From Tubiluchus corallicola (lineage: Eukaryota; Priapulida; Priapulimorpha; Priapulimorphida; Tubiluchidae), in assembly GCA_030141605.1 (NCBI GenBank), contig JAQGDQ010000306.1, positions 218,449 through 282,448 of the forward strand: a stretch of DNA of 64,000 nucleotides, written 5' to 3'. How positions within the stretch are numbered: the first letter of the stretch is position 1; each line of letters opens with the position of its first letter. Shown here one piece after another: positions 39,721 to 55,854 of this stretch. Under the pieces are notes generated by a model. That model was not told the origin of the DNA, ran no database searches, and saw nothing but the letters and a program-made list of their open reading frames with translations. A program made the position numbers and the translations under genes.

Positions 39721-40161
39721 TAGGGGTGAGCATCGAACGTTCGAGTTCGAACATTCGAATCGAATTCTAACGCTCGAATTTGATTCGAACGATTTTTTTT
39801 TAGTTCGAAATCGATTCAAATCCAAAACTATAGATTCGAATAATTCAGCACTTCAATCACATATGTTCCTGATCATTAAAACGATTGAAGCATCATACAA
39901 TTAACATAATTTCGTTGTTATTTCTGCGCACAACTTTAAGCAAATTACTAGTCGTTTTATTGCAGATCAAAATCTAGTGATATACATGATCTTTGTAAGA
40001 CTAATTTTTACTGGTGGTTCGAAAACTAGTTCGAAAATTGTTCAATCTCAATTCGAATTCAGTTCGAATTCGAAACACTGAAGTTCGGTTCGATTCGAAT
40101 TCGGAAGTCACAAATTCGGTTCGATTCGAGTTCGCTTTCTGGTAGAGAATGCTCACCGCTA
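39721..40161 (-). mobile_element. hAT-type MITE, copy 2 (inverted relative to copy 1)
   Basis: 441 bp starting TAGGGGTGAGCAT and ending ATGCTCACCGCTA (one mismatch in the end repeat), flanked by the perfect 8-bp direct repeat GTTAGTGG (39713-39720 and 40162-40169). The interior matches the reverse complement of copy 1, so it is the same family inserted the other way round. It ends 196 bp before the ferritin start codon and so may lie in or beside that promoter. Confidence 0.93.
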
Positions 40162-40357
40162 GTTAGTGGACCCGAGGACAACATTAATGTCCAAGTCGTA
40201 GCAAGTAATCGGGCGCTATGTAGTTATCATACAAAACAATCAGTTACTGTTTCAAGTTCAATCTTTTTAAAATTGCAGTTTCTCTTCGGCTTCTTGGCAG
40301 CCGATTCTAACAGAAATTCTTAAATTTTAACAACTTTATTGACAACTTTTTTAAAGT

Positions 40358-42777
40358 ATGGCTTCAAAGGACAAAGAAAAAAAGGATAGTTCGAGCATGG
40401 CAGCTAGTAGGGTGCGCCAAAATTATCACCCAGAATGTGAAGCAGCGGTTAACAAGCAAATTATGGTAGAATTATACTCGAGCTACGTATACCAAAGCAT
40501 GCAATATTACTTCGAACGGGAAGACATCGCATTACCTGGCTTTGCAAAGTTTTTTAAAGATAGTTCTGCTGAGGAAAGGACACATGCAGAAAAGGTTATT
40601 AATGCTGGTTATCTCTTGCTTTCATGTTGAATCCATAATTAATGGATGTATTGCAATCTGCAAATTCAGAATACCCCGTATTACTATCAGTAACATTAAA
40701 CTAACATTTGTCAATTGCCAATAATGGCTGGGCACTGACATTCTTTAGTTTTTCTTGCAATATAACATAATTGGCATTGTGTGCCAATTACTATTACCCA
40801 TCACTATAAAACTAGAAGCTTTTCCATTTTATTGTTTTACATCTTTATGCAGAATTACGCACAAATACTCGATTTGATCATGAGTACTCACGAAATAAAG
40901 TTGACATTCCTTATGCTTGTGACTTGTCCAAAGTGTACATCTTCTTGGCAGTCAGTTTTTATGACTTTATACAGAGTAGGCCTACTTATTTGCTAATGTT
41001 TGGAAAATGACTTTCTTCTTTTTTTAAATAAGCACACTACATTATAACACAACTTTATTATGTACACTATATTTCAGTTTATGGAGTACCAAAACAAGCG
41101 AGGTGGGCGAATAATACTACAGGATATCAGAAAACCACCTAAGGATGAGTGGGGTAGCGGACTTGAAGCTATGAAGGACGCCTTAGAAATGGAAAAAAAT
41201 GTGAATGAATCTCTCCTTAAACTACATGGTCTTGCTGAGAAACATTTCGATGCTCATCTAGATGAATGGGTAGAAGGTGAGCATCAGATGTCATTAGTGG
41301 GTGGGAACAGATATGTTTGAATGTTTGGCTGCTCGTCCGAGAACAAGGAGAGGCCGTTAGGGCAAGACCATGTGGCTATTACATATGTTCAGTGATTACA
41401 GTTAGGTAGTGCATTGATTCAGCGTTTATTCTGTTGTTCTGGAAGTTTCATCTGCTCTACTACCTGTGCATTTTTTATCTGTTGAGGGAGGTGTATCCGT
41501 ATCTGAACATGACTTTCCCAGTCGTACTGCAATCTGCCCTGTTACTGCATGCTAGAAACAACGTGCATAAAAAAGCAGGTGGTTTTATAGTAGCTATGCT
41601 GCTCATTGTGCTAGCTTTAATGATTAGAGCTTAAATGAGCACAAATGGTAAACAACCATGACCAGTGATTGGTGGAAACTAATTGATGAGTCAGTAGTGC
41701 ACTCAACCATTAGTTTAAAGGGATAAACAACACTTTAAGAAATACATAAAGGTAATGAAACAAGAAGGTTTGCAGATTTACTTATCGAAAATGAGTCCAT
41801 ATAACTCATAAAATAGGAAGGTTTGCAAATTTGCTCATCGAAATGATTTGTTGGTAAAAACTTTAACTTGTTTATTATTTTAGTCCAGTTTGACTCAAAT
41901 ATATTTCTATATGAAATTTCAAAACCAGAGAAAGAAATTAAGAAATTCACTAAATGTGTTTGTCTTCGATTGAGTCAAATGGATTGAATCCAAGTAACAA
42001 CAATACTGTACTTTACATACTTCGCCTTTCTAACATGTAACCTATTACTTTGTGCAGAATGTACCTGCAGTGTTTTGCAGTCACGTATGTTAAATGACTA
42101 CTAAATTTATTAAAATAGTCTAATCTAATGCATGTTTCTTATTAGCCGATTTTGCCTTCTGATCTTTCTGAGTCAGTGACAGTATTAAAACTTTGGCATG
42201 TGTGCATCTTGAAATTAGAAAAGGCCTAGTATACTGACTCATTGAGGGTCAGCAGTTTTTAGGTAGCTGCCCACCAGGTCTTGAAGATCAACAAGTTTGA
42301 AGGAATGTAGAAGCTCCCATGGGTACCTTAATTCTTAGGCAAGAAAATTCCGTTCGTGCTTGTGAAGTAGAACAGGGCCCACTTTATTGGTTTTTTAGGC
42401 TTATAAAATTTAACATCCTTGTCACCAATGCTAAACTAGGCTAAGTTTAACTTTTAAAACATTTTGATTGCAGGGGGAACTTGTGGCCTGCACTTTGTAA
42501 CTGGCTTTGATAAGTCACATCTGCTAGTTTGTGCCACCTTGGATTACGAGGGTTACCTGGCAAGTAACTGTGACCAGCACAATACAATATACTTGATCTT
42601 TAGCTTTTTCTTTCAGAGGATTTTCTTGCTGAACAAATAGAAGCTATAAAAATGCTGTCCGATTTTGTTACAAAATTGGAACGATGTGGTCCTGGCCTTG
42701 GTGAATACTTGTTTGACAAAGAAGAACTTCAGAAATCTTCAGGAGCTGCACATGGTGGTGGTTCAAAAACCTCATAG
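40358..42777 (+). CDS. Ferritin heavy-chain-like subunit, copy A
   Basis: Three coding exons, 40358-40594, 41078-41276 and 42617-42777, joined in phases 0 and 1, give 198 aa. The iron-oxidising site of H-type ferritin is complete: E38, Y45, E73, H76, E118 and Q152, equivalent to human H-chain E27, Y34, E62, H65, E107 and Q141. The VRQNYH start and the [10 protein letters not shown] end are typical. There is no signal peptide, so a cytosolic 24-subunit shell storing ferric iron is expected. The first 13 residues (rich in K, D and S) are extra relative to copy B; a second ATG at 40397 ([10 protein letters not shown]) aligns with the copy B start and is an alternative initiation site. AATAAA signals follow at about 42947 and 42967-42976. 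Confidence 0.97.
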
Positions 42778-42946
42778 ATCCTAATAACTAATCATAAATC
42801 TGCATTTTTCCTTTCTGGTGGCGTTAAAGTATTAAGTGTATTTTACATGTACCTGATAATTATGAACTAACTGTATTCCTGTGATATAAAAAAACTTGTT
42901 ATATTTGCACCAGTTTAAATTTCTATAATACATCATGTAATTTATA

Positions 42947-42976
42947 AATAAATTACTGTGAAACTTAATAAATAAA
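42947..42976 (+). terminator. Poly(A) signals of ferritin copy A
   Basis: AATAAA occurs at 42947-42952, 42967-42972 and 42971-42976, about 170-200 nt after the stop codon, a normal distance for a short ferritin 3'UTR. Confidence 0.6.
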
Positions 42977-43629
42977 CTTACCTCATTTTAGCCGTGGTAA
43001 TTTAATCAGTTGACCTTACCTCAATTTTATTTATAATGTTATTTTCATTTTACAAATTTTGTATAGCTGAATTTTTGGAAGTGGTCATAAGCAGTTTGAA
43101 CGATATAAAAACTTAATTAACTTTTTAAAACAATCATCAGCAGTAGTAGTCCATACCCAAAAATAAGGGTATCTGACATAAAGTAATCATTCTTTCACCA
43201 AAGCTTCTAGGCATTTACCAGTTATCATAGCCTTCTGAAAATCCATATGTATATGATGGATACATATATGTCTTTAAATTATGAGATACAACATAGTCTC
43301 ATAACAAACATCATATCATAAATTCCCCCGTTTTGTCATCATGTATACAATACTACTTACACTGTACTGTTACTGTGAGTGCATCAAATATATAATGCCA
43401 ACTCAACCAAGAACTAACAATGATCATTCCTTGAGACCATCAGCAATAGAAATAGTTGGACCACTTTAACAAGAAAAATTCCCTAATAATGCAAACAAAC
43501 TGAAAATATTCATTCACTGACTGCAGGAAGCTGTCCCTGCTTAAAGCTTCCTAACAGTAACAAAAATGCGTGTGTGGCACAAAAAGACTAAGGTAAGCCT
43601 CCAAACGTCATTGCTGGGAAGTTGCAGTA

Positions 43630-44560
43630 CTTTTATTGATGATGTATTCGAAGTGTTAGTGGTGACATAGGTCTCTTTGCTGATGGCACCTCACTAATGG
43701 AAATGTCAAGGACTTCTAAGTGCTAAATGTTTAAACTCTTAGTTGTTAACCACAGAACATTGGGCTGGCCAGTAGAATGTTATTTTCAAACCTGAAAAAC
43801 CTGATGTCTTGTTATTTAGTCCACTCCCTCAAACACTGCTCTACCTTAATAACATTGTCTTAAAAACTTCGCATAAACATCTTGGTGTGCGTCTCCAATC
43901 TAACGTGAAATGTGATGTTCATATGCTACATTCAACAGAGAAAGCACATAAACAGCTGATTATGTTGAAAAAAATTCTCCTGATTCACCCTGTCAGATTT
44001 TAGAACAACTTTACAAATCTATGGAACTGCTGTGTTCTTGAATGCGCTGACTGCTTGGTGCAATATGCTGACACGCCATTATGAGGGACCTTTATTTTCT
44101 GTAAGGCAAAGAAAGGTTTCAAATTTCCAATATAACATATTTGTTATATGACAATGACTTTGATCTGCTATATTTAATATGTAGAAGACTTTTATAAACT
44201 CTATATGTTTTGTAAAATTGTCAATAGATTGTATCCATCTTCTCTGTTTGAATTACTGCCCCCTACTAATAGAGAATTATCTGTTTATGGGTTAAGAAAT
44301 CGTAATAATCTATGACATTTAGTACTCTTTGTGGTTACTTTCGTAATTCTTTCTTTCTTCGGCTGTATTTGATAGCAATAGGCTTCCTTCTTATGTACAA
44401 TTATCAGTGTACATAACTGTGTAGTTTTAAACATTATTTAAGGAATTATGTAAGTTTCGTAAACAGACCCAAACATTTAACTCATTGTACAATTCCCAAC
44501 TGCGTAAACCATACTCGCTTAAAAATAGCTTAATTATCGTTTAAACGTGCACAGTTGTAA
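43630..44560 (+). mobile_element. Decayed LINE reverse transcriptase between the ferritin genes
   Basis: Fragments in shifting frames follow the order of a jockey/CR1-like LINE. IGLFADGTSL stands for the catalytic FADD motif with the second aspartate replaced by glycine. LLYLNNIVLKTSHKHLGVRL is the following 'thumb' motif. VNRLYPSSLFELLPPTNREL and YGLRNRNNL belong to the C-terminal part. Several stops and frameshifts show it is dead. The clade is not assignable with certainty. Confidence 0.75.
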
Positions 44561-45264
44561 AGATTCTAGTGCTAATATTGTTGGTAACAAATTATCTTGT
44601 TGTTACCATACTGAATCTGTTACCCATTATTTCTCGAATGTGCAAGTTATCCATTTTTGTACTTAAACAATATTATTCCATTTAAAATTCTCTTGGATAC
44701 TGAATTTCTGATTAGTCTTCTCTTAAAATTAAGTGGTAGTACCCTTCTAAACTATCACCAAAATATGATTGTTTAACATTGTTCAAACATTCATAAAAAA
44801 TACTTGCAGACTTGTTTATTAATGTGGCACACTTTGCTTATCAATGTAGTAACCCTGTCCATATATATTATTGAGAGCTGCGTTGCCTTGTATGCTTTTT
44901 CGTCTTTCTGAGGCCTCTGTATGGCTATCAGCACTACCTGTGGCCAAAGTTTATTTATTTTTTTTGTCAGTTACAATCCGTTGCACAAACTAAGTTTAAT
45001 GACATCCAATATACAGTACGCGCGCGTTTTTGGTTTTCCTTTTTGCTTCTACGTACTGCTAAGGTTAGCGGAAGCTGTACGTTATAAATTTATCCGTCAT
45101 GCGCAAACCCGAGTTGCAAGAGATCAATGAAGAGAATGAACCAGTCAGACTCCAGGTGCTGCAGAGCTGCTGCCACCGCTTCGACCTCTGTCAGTTCTTG
45201 TGTTTCTGTATAAGAAATCCAGTTCCCATCCGGCTTTTGACGTTCATCTTTCTCACACGAAATC

Positions 45265-48616
<3,352 letters not shown>

Positions 48617-51600
48617 ACACCCAAGTTCTGCACATAATTCTGCCTCTTTTTCCTGGTAGTGTTATAGTACTAAAATGTGTTGTTACCTTCTTTTTGATAA
48701 TAGGGACAGCTATATTTCTTTTGGAATTTGCTGTTTTATGGGAACTGCTTAATATTTACTTAATCATGTACAAAAATTATCTCGCTTAAAATATTTTATT
48801 ATCTCAGCTGGTGTACGTTAAAATCTCAAAGTTTACAAGATTCATTTGGAATTTTTGCCCAAAACACCGTTCTCTGTACCTCTTTATTATAGCAAGTGCT
48901 TGTCTTATTTATTTTATTTAGCCTGGCTATTTAATCCTTTATTCTTTTTTGTAGAATATGTTTAGCGTTTTTGAGTTAAGCGTTATTTACATAAAAGAAG
49001 TGCGAAGGTGTCTTGTTGAAATTTCATGTCTTTTCGAGCAAAAAAGTTGAGCTGCTGCTTGGAATTTGTATTAATACCTAGATTTTTGACATGTAAACAG
49101 ACTTCAACAACATCAAATATTCAACATCAGTAAGCTGTGTTTTTATTATTACAAATTTCAGGCAGTAATGCTTTTACTGTGTTTACTGTTTAGTAGATCT
49201 CATAATTAATTATTGTGTATGTTATAAAATTGCTCAAACTTTTACTAACTCTGAAAACTGCTACTGTTAACTTACTCGTTACTAAAAATTTGTGATTACT
49301 TGTACGCTGTTCCACAATGAATTATATGTGTGACCACCAGCAAAATATTATTGCTGACATTGCTGAATAATAACAAAACAAAATCTAACAAAACACAGCA
49401 GATGCATCTAGTCATATGTCATAGTGATGCTCATACAGTATAGCACTGAACAAAATTTGAAATCTTATTCTGATGTTTTAACAAAGCATCCTTACATTTC
49501 AATTAGTGACAGACTTGGCACTTTTCATTGCGACACTCCTTGCTTAACTGATCATGTGTACAATTCATGATCTGATAATTTTACAAGTTCATTGGCTGAC
49601 TAAGTGGTGACTATGGTAGTGAATTTTGACTTGAATACATAAAATTGTGTGGAGTAAAGTGGTAGCTTTGCATCTTTATTAGCAATGTAGTATTTTAATT
49701 TTTAGCCATATACTATATATATATATATTATACATTAATATGACATTATACTGTGTGACTGTGTTATAATAGGAAAGAACAGGTTGTTAATCTTGAATTA
49801 TCCATTCATTTTTGCAAAACAAAAATTGCAACCGAAAATGAAATAAGAAAGATGTCAGCTCTATATGTTCGAATGGTACTAATCTGAATTCTTGTTAATT
49901 TTATTTAACAATGGTCTAGCAATACTAATTTAAATTTTTGTCATTGATTTTACTTAATAGTGGTATGGCATTGCTAATCCTTTTATTTTAGTGACTGGCC
50001 TAGCTTCCTAGCACAAAGTACAAATGGTAATAATTAATAAGCCAATTGTTTTCGCAGCTCATTGTGGCCTTTTGTTTTTTTATTTCAGGACTATTCTTAC
50101 TCTGTTACAGCGATACACATTTAAAAAAGTTAATGCTCAAGTACAGAACATTTCATTATTTTCTGTTTAGCTTATTTTTATTTGATTTTACACGAGGCAG
50201 GGTGTCTGACTAGTTTCACATAGTTTACATGTCTGAAAACTAATAAAAATAAAACGGCACAACTTCATCTGAATTTAACATTTCTTCGAATCATTTGTTC
50301 CCCTTTGGTTCTGTGATTATTATGTAGCACGTTAGCTTGCCTTTTTCATTTGATTGGTGGCACCAAGAAACTAATTTGTGTTTATATTGGATGACCTGCT
50401 GTTCACTACATGAATGAACAATGAAGAGTTTTGTATCTCTAAACCACATGCACCTTATTACTTAACTGCGTGTCTATGTACAGTGACCATTAGTGTAGAA
50501 AACTCTGTTCACTCTCGATAAGTATGTGAATCAATTTTTTCAAAATGCTGAAATTGTTTAACTGGCTTAGAAAGTTTTTTGCTATGCATGCTTACATGTG
50601 TCTGCATATCTATGCTAAAAATGTCAAAAACTAAAACATTAATTAAATTGTGAGAATTTATTAATTATACATGATAGTAGTCAGACATACATATGGGAAT
50701 GTATAAATGATCATTGACAGTAACTGAATTTTGTTATGGACATGGGGCAGACTGCAATATACATCAAGAAAAAAATCTGCTTTTTCGTAGCGAATAGTAA
50801 TGATGCATTCATACAAACAACCAGGTTTTTGCAGCAAAGTATTAAGGTTTTTTTATATATGTGTATAGAAAAGGACAATTTCAGCACCAGGTTTTACAAA
50901 ACTGAATGATGGTACAATGTGAAAGGTTACTTCCTATAGAAGAGGGAAAGTTGTTCGTATTAATGCGCTATTATTATCAAGATCACTTTTTTTTAAATTC
51001 GTAATACATAGGCCTATATTACCATACCACAGCAGTGACATTGCTGGCACATTATTCAATAAACAAAAATCGCAGTTAAAAAATTAGCTCGAAATCCTTA
51101 GCAAATTTGTTTAGAAGCTGGTGGAGTACAACTAATGACAAATCCTAGAATGGTTTCACCAAGAAAAGTTACTGCTAGTCTGCAATCCAAAGGGGTACTT
51201 TTAAAAAAGCACTTTCAAAAGGTTTTCAAACAAGACAACACAAGTTGAGAATAGCAGAACATTCACACATACAAATGCGCAACAGTATCATTAATAAAAC
51301 GCTCACTACTAATACGACTGATATAATTTACTAATCTAATTACAATGATAACGTAAATTATTTATTCATTCACAATACATCACAAAAGTTCAGTGCACTT
51401 GTGTACAGTCACTTGGGAATGCCTGCCAGAATAAAACATACAAAAAGTGAAATCTGGCAGTGCCCATATGGGTATAAATTATGTGCAGCTTCACATGTAT
51501 TATCTAGAAATGCCTTAGAAAACAAAACGCTAATTGTGGAATCAAAAACGTAGTCCACATATACTCATACAGACATGTTACTTTTGCTACATCCTATTTC

Positions 51601-52274
51601 AAAAGACTATAATTACTGCACCGATTATAACATTTCAAACACTTATTATAAATTTCTATTTATTCTTACATAACAGCAATTAATATCTACATTCAAGTAG
51701 CTCATTAAATTAAAAACAAAATTCATCATATCTAAACCCTAAAAGAAGTTGGACTATAAAAGATTATAATAGAGCAATTCACTAACTTTTAAAACTTCTT
51801 CCAACCATATTCTGCCGTCAACACTTGCAGACATCAATCAGTTAATCAATTAAAACTCAATGCTAGGCATAATTAATCTGTAATAAAGCTTGTGGTACAA
51901 ACTCAAAACTAAGATGGAAAAACGCACCAAGAACATTATAAACGATTATGCAAGTGGAGCCCAGAAAAGTGTCAAGTCTATCGAATAACTGAAACTTTAA
52001 GTATAGACGCATAGAAGCCTAGCAGTTACAAAATTACACAAAAAAATTGTGGAGTGCAGTACCAAAAATACTGGCAAGGAACAGGTTAAGCACTTGCAGC
52101 TATAAACAACTGCCAAATGCCAATACACAGTCACTAATGAAAAAATACTTGTGCTGAAAATCTGGAAACCATTTGGAAATCTTTTTACTAAGGTATAAAT
52201 TAGGAATCTGTTGCAATAAAGTGGATACCAGCTCAATTTTGAAGTGGGATCTGCTGCAAGGATCAAAACGAAAC

Positions 52275-52416
52275 ATTAGAAATTATATCATATTGTTACC
52301 TCATATACCTGCAAGTTTTAAATAAATAATTTTAATTATGCTATTTTTTCCATAATTAAAGTTATTTATTCAAAACTCGCAGGTATATGAGGTAACAATA
52401 TGATATAATTTCTAAT
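52275..52416. repeat. 142-bp foldback (hairpin) element
   Basis: The two halves are near-perfect reverse complements, starting ATTAGAAATTATATCA and ending TGATATAATTTCTAAT, with arms of about 63 bp and a loop of about 14 bases around 52339-52352. Such foldbacks are typical of small MITEs. It may instead be a hairpin RNA precursor. No clear target duplication is seen. Confidence 0.85.
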
Positions 52417-55395
52417 AATGACAAAGCACATAGAAATATAATACAAACCAGCAAACTTTACACTTCTCATTTACCACTCTTTAATCCCATTACTACACTT
52501 ATAATAACTGTATTTTCTAACTAAAGTCAAGGTGATTAAGTGCAACACATCTTATCACTATTTAAACAATAGCAGCAAAACCAATTAGCTAATACGTGAC
52601 TACATGAGACATGAAAATGCATTAATGATTAAACTTCAGCATCTTTCTAGCTTCTGGTTTTCTACAATATAAACATTTATCCATAATTACTAAACAAAAA
52701 TCTTTAAATTTAAAAGGGGTACTGCATCTGATCAAAACATCCAACGACAGATTTTTTTGAACCATAATGACATAGCCAAAAAATCTGCTTACAGATTACA
52801 AAAACTACGACAAAATCAAAGACTGCACTTCGACAATAAAAGGGCGAAACATTTTTGCGGCAGTAAAATTAACTAAAACAATATGTACTGATATGCAGAT
52901 TATATTCCATGGCTGCACATGAAATATGTACCAACTCATATGTATACGTCTTCGGAATTTCCCATCATTAATTAAAAATAATTGTTGCGTTTCATTAATT
53001 CAGCTAACTATATTCGTGAAACTAATTCCACTCACTCTGTATAAGTACACTATTGAACTATGGTATAACATATTACACTGTACTATAAAATGCTGCTTCA
53101 CAGTTGTCACAATGTTATCATTGTAGTTTATACTCATTTATGCACTACAGCACGGAATATCATTTTGGAACACACAGTATACATGTAGTTGCACAGATCA
53201 ATATTTTCGCAAGATGTTTTGCCAAAAAGTACAGCATCTGTGTAATGTACTCGCAGATCAAATATATTAAATGCTAAATACAAGCACAATGCAACAAAAT
53301 TATTCAAAAGGGCTGCTTAAGTTAACAGCCCGAATCTCGACATAAAGAGGCTCAGCTACTGCAGTAAGCAGCAGAGTTGGTGAAACAAACAACGAAGCTA
53401 TAGAGATGACAAACAAGCAGACAATGATGAATCAACCAAAGATCAATCGAAGTAACATTGACATAAACAGCAAACTGCTAAAATTAGCCACAGAGGTGAC
53501 CGAACTAACAACATTGCTGATGAACTATGCAATAAATCTCCCAAACAAAAGATATAGCAACTCAAATCTTCAAGAAAATTGATGAAACAATCATTGAAAC
53601 AAACAACAAAAATTGTTGTAGCTCAACTAGAATCATATCAAGCACAGGAAAAACAAGCAAAAAATATTCTAAAATTTTCTAAATGCAACTTTTAATTTTC
53701 TTAATAATGTGTTGATAAATATAGACTTTTTCTTACTTAATGTGAAAATTAATGTGCAGTTACTATACATTATTGCTTATGATTTGTTATGTATACATAC
53801 GCTGACTTGGTATACACTCTAAACACTTGATTTGATAGGAATTATTCCTAGGTGTGTGTATATATAATTTTGTACTGCTTGTCTTGTTTTTGAATAAGTC
53901 TATAAACTTTAACTAACTAATAAGTGGACTGGCATTTATAGTTTCTAGTACTGTTTAATAAATAAACAGACACTCATCAAATAAGACCTTGTACATCAAC
54001 GCATCAACAATTTTCTACAAAGTAAAAATATAACAACTGATGTAAAGCAGTGTTGTTTGCTTATAACAAAAATGTAACTACACTGTACAACTTTTCAATT
54101 GTTATCATATTCTTCAATACATTTCCAAATTCCAAAAGAAAGGTTAAAGAACTGCACCAAAAACAAAAATTACATAGTAAAACCATCAAGTATTTGCTTC
54201 ACAACAATGCATAATTATAATAAAAACGGCAAATCTAATTACCAATCGGCAGTCTGTTAACATCACTTTAACCCTTACCATACTGTTAGTGCGAGATACA
54301 GAAATCATTAGATCAGTTTTGTGATCAAAGCAATCACTTAAGTGCACAAAAATGACACATCGTCTAGGATGGGTCAATATTAATCACCTAATACTAACAA
54401 GAAGGGATATGATTAATGCTCAAAAGGCGCTAACATAGCCCTCATGCACAAATCACCTTCTACATCAGACACCATTTACACTTTGCACATAAATTCTGCC
54501 CACAAGTCATACACAGAAAGTAAAAAACATGTCCATTTATGTGTCAAAAACACTTTAAACCATTTGACAGCACTTGCAAGCAGCACTTAAGCTAATTTGC
54601 AAACTGTATCCATAGTGCATTGTGAATATGCAATTGCGGATTACTGTCCAAAGACGCACAGTTAGACAGGTCTATGCAAAATCAGCATTTAACAAGTGCT
54701 GTGGACAAGCATATCACAGCCAGCAATACAAAACCAGATTTTTTTAATTAGCTCAGTTTAACAATCTTAATTAAACTTTGATTTTCTTTAAAACACTCCC
54801 AATTATATTTATAAAACGATACCCCACCTACTTTCAAATTTTGCCATAAATTTGGCCAAATTACGACAGGGCAATAGAACAGCTTTAAAATGGAAATGCA
54901 ATTGCCGCAATACAAATTATGATGAATGTTTACAAATTATGACAATTATTCAAATTTTGGCAGCTTATGGCGTAACTGAATATTAGCAAAGCATGCCCTG
55001 TTCAACAGTCGATCCTTTTACGAACAAAGTTTAATTCTAAACAGCAAACTAGAAATTGTATCAATTGATTAGTAATAACATTTCTATATCTATTTGCTAT
55101 TGCCTATCTAACATGCAATTCTACAGCATAAGTTTCATAACTAGTTTTTTATATTTTCTTACTAAAATGCTGCATGTACAAAATGCAAAAAACACTTCAA
55201 TTTCATATTTTCCTAAAAAAATGGTAGTCATAGAAGGGGCTCTATCACAGCCTCACAAGACATCAAGCAATGCATAGTTTGCTTTACAGCAATATATATC
55301 GATTAATCAACATATACAGGATGATAGACTGAAAAGCTTGTAGGTAAAATGTAAGACAGCAAAGCTAGATTAGAGAAATTTCTCCGGAATTTAGT

Positions 55396-55854
55396 TACCG
55401 TATTTTCCCGTGTATAAGAGACCCTTTTTTGCTCAGAATTTTCACTTTAAAAATAGGGGGTCTCTTATACATGGGAGTAAGTCTTTTCAATAAGATGCAT
55501 AAATTGTGACACTAATGATTTTAAAGAAATAAGTGCTCTACAACTGTTTTGCGTGTCGCGTTCGACTATGAAGCGGTTGTAAGCAATACAAGCATCGTGA
55601 CACAGGCATTATCTCCTCGTTTTCTCTTTTCCTGTTACAGGTTTGCAGGTACGCACTTTAATATATACCAGTACTCTTTTTCTACAACACATTAACTGGT
55701 TTTATTTTGTTTTCAGTACCGCACTGAGTTGAAAAAAGTTGTACTTTACCCTCTAAAAATGTCCGTCTGAAAAAACGTTTTTCCAGAATTTTTGCCTAAA
55801 AATTGAAGGGGTCTCTTATACACAAGGGTCTCTTATACACGGGAAAATACGGTA
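55396..55854. mobile_element. MITE with TACCGTATTTTCCCG termini
   Basis: 459 bp with terminal inverted repeats of about 30 bp; both ends read inward as TACCGTATTTTCCCGTGTAT and then AAGAGACCC. The edge bases can be read as a TA duplication around CCGTATTTT. The word GGGTCTCTTATACA also occurs twice more inside, once near each end, so the ends are internally repeated. No transposase is encoded. The superfamily is uncertain. Confidence 0.88.

Larger units (their letters stand above)
36456..40357. other. Interval between divergent ATP6AP2 and ferritin start codons
   Basis: About 3.9 kb. It must hold both promoters. Seen: an imperfect AT-rich tandem repeat at 36.66-36.79 kb, TTATGTTAAATA repeats at about 37.34-37.40 kb, and two MITEs at 37616-38030 and 39721-40161. 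No gene is recognised. I saw no CAGTG-loop iron-responsive element just upstream of the ferritin start. Confidence 0.5.

Noticed and set aside
45150-45185. CAGAGC word flanked by GGTGCTG and TGCTGCC upstream of ferritin B, a possible iron-responsive element
   Set aside because: The five bases on each side of the loop do not pair properly and the bulged C is absent, so it does not fit the element.
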